Positions 15,733 to 20,208 of a stretch of DNA of 20,208 nt are shown here, piece by piece. The number at the start of each line of letters is the position of its first letter. Positions within the stretch are counted from its first letter, which is position 1. Below the pieces are notes generated by a model. The model did no database searches, was not told the origin of the DNA, and was given only the letters and a program-made list of their open reading frames with translations. The stretch lies in NCBI GenBank assembly GCA_903772945.1, contig CAICTM010001965.1:1-20208 (forward strand), written 5' to 3'. This DNA is from Seminavis robusta (taxonomy: Eukaryota; Bacillariophyta; Bacillariophyceae; Naviculales; Naviculaceae). Made by a program: the position numbers and the translations under genes.

Positions 15733-16534
15733 ATGGTGGATTCTGACGATGAATCTGGTCCGCAAGACGGTCACGGGGCAAATGAGAATGATGCAGAAGA
15801 GACGAAGGCTGAGGAATCTGAGGAGGAGATTCCCTTTGGCCCTGACAATCCTGGTCCCTTCTTCCCTGAAGATATCACTCCCCGGAACTTTGTTTCATGT
15901 ATTCAACAAGCCATTCCGATGACCGCGAAGCGCCGAAATGAAGATGGATCCATCACCCAGCATCCTATCTACCATCCTGGACTGTCGGCATTTTGTCACG
16001 AATGCTTTGAGCCCGGTGTTGCACAGAGTAATGCCTTAAAAGCTAACTCCTTCAAAGTCCGAAAGCTTGGTCCAAGCATGTACAATCATGCTAGAGCTCC
16101 AGGCGAAGATGGATTGGTGGGAGGTGGAAGGTCTGCGAGAAAGGACATTTGTGAAAGGTCCAAGCATGTACAATCATGCTAGAGCTCCAGGCGAAGATGG
16201 ATTGGTGGGAGGTGGAAGGTCTGCGAGAAAGGACATTTGTGAAAGGCGATATGATAATATCGCACAAAATGTTGCTGAAGAGATAGCTGCAGAAGTCGAA
16301 GCACAACGACGTCGGAGGGAAAGGGAAGAAGCTGAGATGGCCGAAGCCAGCACCTACACTTATCTTGGACTGGACCCCAACAATCATGAGCACAGGACAC
16401 ACGTTGAAAGTCTCAGGGCTTTGGGTTCCCAATCTTCCCCTGTGGAGATCCTCGTCTTCGTCAAGGTAATGCATGAGCAACTGCTGAGACAAATCCGCTT
16501 CTTCTCTTGTCTGATATCGGGAAAATTTCCATAG
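15733..16534 (+). CDS. Unrecognised second ORF of the MULE, interrupted by an 88-bp tandem duplication
   Basis: I do not recognise this protein. It starts with ATG at 15733 after a T-rich tract and opens with a very acidic region (MVDSDDESGPQ...AEESEEEIPFG) and Pro-rich FGPDNPGPFFPEDITPRNF. A central part has HPGLSAFCHECFEPGVAQSN, with two Cys and nearby His that could bind metal. After the duplication a highly charged coiled-coil-like stretch follows (EEIAAEVEAQRRRREREEAE), then YTYLGLDPNNHEHRTHVESL; the tail ends in TAG at 16534. Translated straight, the frame stops at 16180-16182 in the second copy of the duplicated segment. Removing one 88-bp copy joins DICER to RYDNIAQNV without loss. 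It is either a pseudogene or a gene whose duplicated copy is spliced out. It converges on, and at its 3' end overlaps, the antisense transposase. It could be an element accessory gene or a captured host fragment. Confidence 0.5.
16069..16246 (+). repeat. Exact 88-bp tandem duplication, candidate newborn intron
   Basis: The 90 bases at 16069-16158 recur without a mismatch at 16157-16246, a period of 88. Since 88 is not a multiple of 3, the duplication shifts the frame. The unit and its junction contain AGGT words, so each pair of copies gives a GT...AG interval of 88 nt: 16158-16245, 16131-16218 and 16124-16211. Removing any one of these restores the frame. 88 nt is close to the 79-nt ISD11 intron in this window. 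The donors (GTCCAA, GTCTGC, GTGGAA) are weak matches to the usual consensus. Confidence 0.85.
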
Positions 16535-17934
16535 CCAAGACACGATCATCTTCCACTCAATCACATCGTCAGTCTCTGTCAATTGTGCTATGGTGGATCT
16601 GAATATGGATGATTTGGTAAGATTTCTGTTCAGCTTGTGCCAATTACAAAGCTGAACTACAGCATTTGGAATGGTTTGCCAACACCTGTCTGTTGTTGGA
16701 ACATCATGTAACACTTCTCATCTTCATCATAGGCAGCCACTTCTACTCTTGACAGACTTTTGGCCGAATGAAGTCGGGGCATGGCATTTCGGTAGAACCA
16801 CTGGAATATCCACTTTGAAGCACATGGGAACAATGCCCATGTGTGGCTGAACGACTGCCCATCGGCAGCTAGCCAGACTCGATGTGCAATTCCCTCTTTT
16901 CTGAGTTTGTTTTGTAGGTATATCACCAGACTTGAACTCGGATACATTTGGAACAATCTCTGGGAACTTTCACTCGTCCAGGCAAGTGCAAGCAAATCAT
17001 TCCGAACTGTAATGGATAGAGCCTCTTTACTTTGTTCGCAAAGGATTCAGCACTGTCGGATTCATCTGTCAGTGCTTCAGGATCAATGTTCTGAGGTGTG
17101 GCTCCCCTATGTGATTGTCTGATTCGAAGAAGGCCGGAGTCAAATGATGCAAAAAGAACAACGAACGATTTTGTTGGATCGGATTGCAATCTGGCAAGTA
17201 GCCTATCTGCTGCTGTCGCCTCCTGATGTGATACTTGAGAGATGGTACCGTCTGGCTTCACCAAAGACAAGACCACTCCTTGATGCAGACTCTTCCTTAG
17301 AGATTCGATTTGTTTTGAAGTTAGAGATGAGCCTGTCCGTTCATAAAGTAAAGTCTTAACAACACTTGGCGAGAGATGGTTCTTTAGGCATTGTTCCGCT
17401 AGTGTAACGGCTTCTGTGCCAAGATGAGTACTTAACACTTTCACTTGTGCCTCTTCCAGTTGTACATGGCCACGATGAAGCTTGTTGCCTGTCTGGAACT
17501 TGGGTAGATACCATCGTCTGTGTTCCTGGCTATATAGAACATTGAAAGAGAATGGACATTTGACACCCCTCCCCCTCAACAGGAAGTGAGTCTGGGTGGT
17601 TTTGTTTCTCTCCTTTTGGGACCTTTGTTTGTAAAAACGACTCCTTGGACAACATATGGTAATGTGATTCCGCCTCTTATCGAATCCTTGTTTTTGATAC
17701 GGAATCCAGCAGTCTTGCAAGAAAGTACAAAGTATGGCATCAAAACTTCTTTAATATGCGCCGAATCACAAGATTGATACATCGAAGGTAGCCAATACAC
17801 CGTCGATTTCTCCATTCGATAATTATCGAACCCCAGAGTATTCATAATGTTTATCTCCTTTGTGTATCTCAGTAGTGAGGTTGCTACAATCACAATGATT
17901 GAAGCAGGAGTCCATTCTTCATCATTGATATTGT
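16450..17934 (-). pseudogene. Mutator-like (MULE) transposase, frame-broken
   Basis: MULE transposases are DDE enzymes, often with an N-terminal zinc-cluster DNA-binding domain. Read on the minus strand, the N-terminal part (17934 to about 17700) has MEKSTVYWLPSMYQSCDSAH and PYFVLSCKTAGFRIKNKDS. One frame over (about 17700 to 17010) a FLYWCH/FAR1-like cluster is visible: ICCPRSRFYK, KCPFSFNVLY, RRWYLPKFQTGN and HRGH. A helical stretch follows (SPSVVKTLLYERTG). In the next frame (about 17010-16657) the catalytic core begins with LLALAWTSESSQRLFQMYP and continues KWIFQWFYRNAMPRL. In the last frame (16714 to about 16450) comes NAVVQLCNWHKLNRN, the conserved C-x-W-H block. At least three frameshifts separate these parts. 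The position expected to hold the first catalytic Asp reads SLVIYLQN, so that residue appears lost. Boundaries are approximate. None of the fragments starts with a convincing ATG. Confidence 0.8.
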
Positions 17935-18082
17935 ACTAGCAACATGGAGAGTTCAGATAGGTAAGAGTCCATTTTACTTGATAAGCTGTCAGGTATTATG
18001 GCCTGCAACAGTGCATCTTCCTCTCTGCCTCCCAAACACCTGGCAAAACACCTGGCAAAAAAACTTAGCAAAAATTCGTCAC

Positions 18083-18256
18083 TATGTATTATACGTGAAA
18101 CACGTACAACACATAATACATGTAATACGTATAATATTGTTCCACTTGTGTTATCTGTGTTGTACGTATGACTTGTCTAATACATATTAAAAATGTTATA
18201 TGTGTAATACGTATGATCGGTAGAATACATAGTGAAAATGTTATACGTATAATACA
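18083..18256. repeat. Right subterminal array of about 10-bp repeats
   Basis: Units such as TATTATACGTG, AACACGTACA, GTAATACGTATAATA and TTATACGTATAATAC recur directly inside the right terminal repeat. They share the ACGTATAA core with the left arrays, in both orientations. Confidence 0.7.
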
Positions 18257-18259
18257 ACC

Positions 18260-18283
18260 GCGTGCGTTTCAGGGGCTCTCTCC
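18260..18283 (-). repeat. Right terminal inverted repeat of the MULE
   Basis: On the plus strand it reads GCGTGCGTTTCAGGGG then CTCTCTCC, the inverse of the left terminus with a two-base length difference in the middle. Confidence 0.75.
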
Positions 18284-19550
18284 GACTTCCACTCTCGGCC
18301 CTGGTACTCCACACTACTAGCTAGCTAGTACGGCATGTTTGAATGGACCAAGATGGCAAGAGGCCCACGGCCCCTTCCATGAAGTAACTAGTACAGTCGT
18401 GGCTCCGATTCCTTGTTTATCCGTCCGAGCCGACTATTTGCGGCAATAATATTGTGCACATGTCATGGAGTGGCTGGTTCAATTGCACAGGAATCACGTC
18501 TCGCGTTGCCTGCCAGGCCAAAATTTGACTGCAGGCTGGCTCTCTAAAAATCCTGTTCATATGCACAGGCTGCATGTAGTGCTCTCTTCCGTACCCCCTG
18601 TGGTAAGGCGTACGGAACCTCCGCGTAAAACTATAAAACGAATACTGAGTACTGGCTAGAACCTGTACCATACAAACGCTACCCACACAGTGTACTGAGT
18701 ACTGAGTACGACTGTACTCTACCGTGGAGTCTCCACCTCTCCACGGCCCATTGGCGGCCCCAATGGAACAAAAAGAAAGCCTTTCCAGTCCCACCTAGCC
18801 GCGCCTCTTGCAATAACAGACATAACAGTAAAGTACCGGTACTGAGTACAGTCCTACTAGTATAATACTACGGTAACAGATTCTGATATTAATGGTCTCT
18901 AAGCTCTAAGTACCGGTAGATGCAGTATGCTCTTACTATTATAGTAGAAAGAGGGGCCTTTATTCCTACTTAGAGGCTAAATTACCTCGAAGAATACGCA
19001 TCAGATTCTGAAAGCTCGTCTTAGCTGAAACAAATCTGGAGGCTCAAGTTGCACAAGTAGATATGGTAAAACAAGAAAGATTGTCATTGGTACCATTTCA
19101 CGCTAATCCTATATTTGCCTAAACTACCTATCAAAAGCGGTCTTCTCGAGCTCCCTTGAAGCATGACGAGACGATTGAGAACTGCTTGCAGGTTCTTTTT
19201 CAAGGAAGAACTCTGATGTGGCCTCTTTGTGTTAAATACTTGGTTGTCTGAGGAATGATGGTTTTAATTGCCTGTTCAATCACTCTTAAATAAACGGCAC
19301 TTGAAGCATAATTCGCCGGGCAACCTTTTACAGCTGTTGGACGTTGCGAAGGGGCTCCATCTATTAATAGTTATTACGGGCGGCCACACACGAGCCGCTC
19401 TCCCAGCCAAGTCTTCCTTGGGCTGTTTGTCTTTACCTGCACCGCCCTTCTCATCGACCACACGAAGACCAAGGAACACAGCAGCTGCGATCAGCAGCAA
19501 ACCAAGAGCGACCTTCCTTGCTCCTTCATAATATCGCTTAGCAGTCCTTC
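18284..19550. other. Long intergenic region with palindromic microrepeats
   Basis: No gene is supported. Palindromes are frequent: ACTAGCTAGCTAGTAC (about 18315-18330), GTACTGAGTACTGAGTAC (about 18692-18709) and AGTACCGGTACTGAGTAC (about 18832-18849). On the minus strand between about 19548 and 19310 an open frame without an ATG encodes RYYEGARKVALGLLLIAAAV followed by a basic/acidic tail. It looks like a single membrane span with flanks, possibly a remnant or unrecognised terminal exon. The last bases before 19551 form the 5' flank of the next gene; an in-frame TAG at 19539-19541 fixes its start. Confidence 0.45.
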
Positions 19551-20208
19551 ATGATGCCTTCCTCTGTAGCCTCGTCCTTTCCTCTTCGGCGGCGTCGATC
19601 GGATGAAACTAACGCAATCCGAAAGTCGGCGCCACCAGCGATGATGAGACCCAAGTTTGCCGTCGTTGAATCCTCAACAACCAGCACAGCGACTTCCATG
19701 TCGTGTTCTTCCTTACACGACGCCGCATCACTAGTAATGGCCCCACCACAAGAACAACCTCCCCGCAGCATTCTCAAAATCAAGACCCAAGAAGAGTCTC
19801 TCGCAGCGGAAAGCATGGAAGCGCAACTACCTGCGCGACGACGACGCGGTTGCCGCAAACGAGTCTATTTCACGGAAGTTCAGTTTATGCTGTTTCCGCT
19901 CTGCTTGGGCGACAATCCATCCGTCCGTGATGGCTTGCCGCTGGCGCTCGACTACTCGGCGCTTCCGCAATGCCATGTGGAAGGCCTGGAAACCTACGAA
20001 CGACGACGGCGTCCCAGCTCGTTGCGCAGCAGCAGCGGCAATACTGGTAGTAAGACCTTCAAGCCACGACGGACCCTCGAAGAACTGCGTTTGTCGAAAC
20101 AAGCGCGTCGGGAACGACTCGATCCATTGGAATACAAACACTGGGAACTGCGGCGTTGTGCCCAACGTGTGCGGCTCCAACAATCGCAACGCGAATGGAC
20201 CAAACAAA
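19551..20208 (+). CDS. Partial protein with SILK and RVxF phosphatase-docking motifs (219 codons, continues past the window)
   Basis: I do not recognise the family as a whole. The first ATG after an in-frame TAG is at 19551 (MMPSSVASS); in-frame ATGs at 19554, 19641 and 19644 are alternatives. The frame is open to the window edge. Residues 1-95 are Ser/Ala/Pro-rich and probably disordered. SILK stands at about 73-76 (PRSILKIK) and RVYF at about 104-107 (RKRVYFTEVQF), fitting the two short motifs that dock proteins onto protein phosphatase 1 ([GS]IL[RK] upstream of [RK]Vx[FW]). A more ordered part follows (FPLCLGDNPSVRDGLPLALD) and then a strongly basic segment with RRTLEELRLSKQARRERLDP and RRCAQRVRLQQSQREW. 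A PP1-interacting regulatory or nuclear protein is an inference; both motifs are short enough to arise by chance. Confidence 0.6.
   Translation, partial: MMPSSVASSFPLRRRRSDETNAIRKSAPPAMMRPKFAVVESSTTSTATSMSCSSLHDAASLVMAPPQEQPPRSILKIKTQEESLAAESMEAQLPARRRRGCRKRVYFTEVQFMLFPLCLGDNPSVRDGLPLALDYSALPQCHVEGLETYERRRRPSSLRSSSGNTGSKTFKPRRTLEELRLSKQARRERLDPLEYKHWELRRCAQRVRLQQSQREWTKQ

Larger units (their letters stand above)
14943..18283. mobile_element. Mutator-like (MULE) DNA transposon, about 3.34 kb, decayed
   Basis: Near-matching terminal inverted repeats bound the region: left 14943-14964 (GGAGAGA then CCCTGAAACGCACGC) and right 18260-18283 (the reverse complement, with two extra bases). Just inside both ends are arrays of CGTATAAC-like repeats with a period of about 10 bp. 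The interior carries a frame-broken MULE transposase on the minus strand and a second ORF on the plus strand, convergent with it. I could not identify a clean 8-11 bp target-site duplication; the left flank reads TCTGCCCGA and the right flank GACTTCCAC. The element therefore seems old, or its exact ends lie a few bases off. The intact ends suggest it could have been mobilised in trans after its transposase decayed. Confidence 0.75.

Noticed and set aside
17388..17465. tRNA-like stretch (CGCTAGTGTAACGGCTTC)
   Set aside because: No acceptor stem or T-loop pairing follows, and the bases belong to the transposase reading (AVTLAEQCLKN) on the minus strand.
19827..20207. A 126-residue minus-strand protein at the right edge
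   Set aside because: It is antisense to the longer plus-strand frame that carries ordered motifs; it is best read as a shadow.
1..20208. CRISPR array, toxin-antitoxin or phage-like system
   Set aside because: Repeat spacing is irregular, no cas-like or phage-like proteins are present, and spliced genes show that the DNA is eukaryotic.

Overview
The window reads as nuclear DNA of a eukaryote, most likely a pennate diatom; Seminavis-type genomes are my best guess, from recall rather than a search. The grounds are a nuclear-type mitochondrial gene (ISD11/LYRM4) interrupted by a 79-nt GT-AG intron, a tandem AapJ-like solute-binding receptor behind a eukaryotic membrane anchor, a GH72 glucanosyltransferase-like ectoenzyme, a small protein with a diatom-style plastid presequence, a decayed Mutator-like element, and intergenic DNA full of short palindromes (TACCGGTA, GTACTGAGTAC, CTAGCTAGCTAG). 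There are no operons and no bacterial-type ribosome binding sites.

Layout: 1-1913 is gene-poor, with a GCGTGAAAC repeat cluster (28-172) and a roughly 308-bp foldback/MITE-like element (1100-1407). 1914-2522 (+) encodes an unrecognised multi-pass membrane protein. About 3140-3860 (+) is a dead Ulp1-type SUMO protease relic with three separate lesions. 4282-5373 (-) encodes a TFIIS N-terminal (LW) domain joined to an uncharacterised WFQWYCRFYQGRR domain. A degenerate short-repeat patch lies at 5711-5899. 6436-7017 (-) is a tandem PDZ protein. 8361-10904 (-) is the 847-residue single-pass protein with two AapJ-like solute-binding domains; across a short divergent promoter region lies the GH72-like gene (to 12883, +), whose 5' end is unresolved. 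13307-13634 (-) is spliced ISD11, and 14189-14590 (+) is a small presequence-bearing protein.

14943-18283 is one transposon of about 3.34 kb. It has matching terminal inverted repeats that include CCTGAAACGCACGC, three blocks of roughly 10-bp-period CGTATAACAC-like repeats, a frame-broken Mutator-like transposase on the minus strand, and a second unrecognised ORF on the plus strand. That second ORF carries an exact 88-bp tandem duplication. The duplication breaks the frame, but it also creates GT...AG pairs exactly 88 nt apart whose removal would restore the frame, so it is either a fresh disabling lesion or a candidate newborn intron. The window ends in an open reading frame (19551 to the edge, +) carrying SILK and RVxF motifs typical of protein phosphatase 1 docking proteins.

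The genes do not form one pathway. The two neighbours that plausibly share regulation are the divergent pair of cell-surface genes (solute-binding receptor and GH72 enzyme), about 200-400 bp apart. Everything here comes from reading the sequence; no similarity search, expression data or structure prediction was available.
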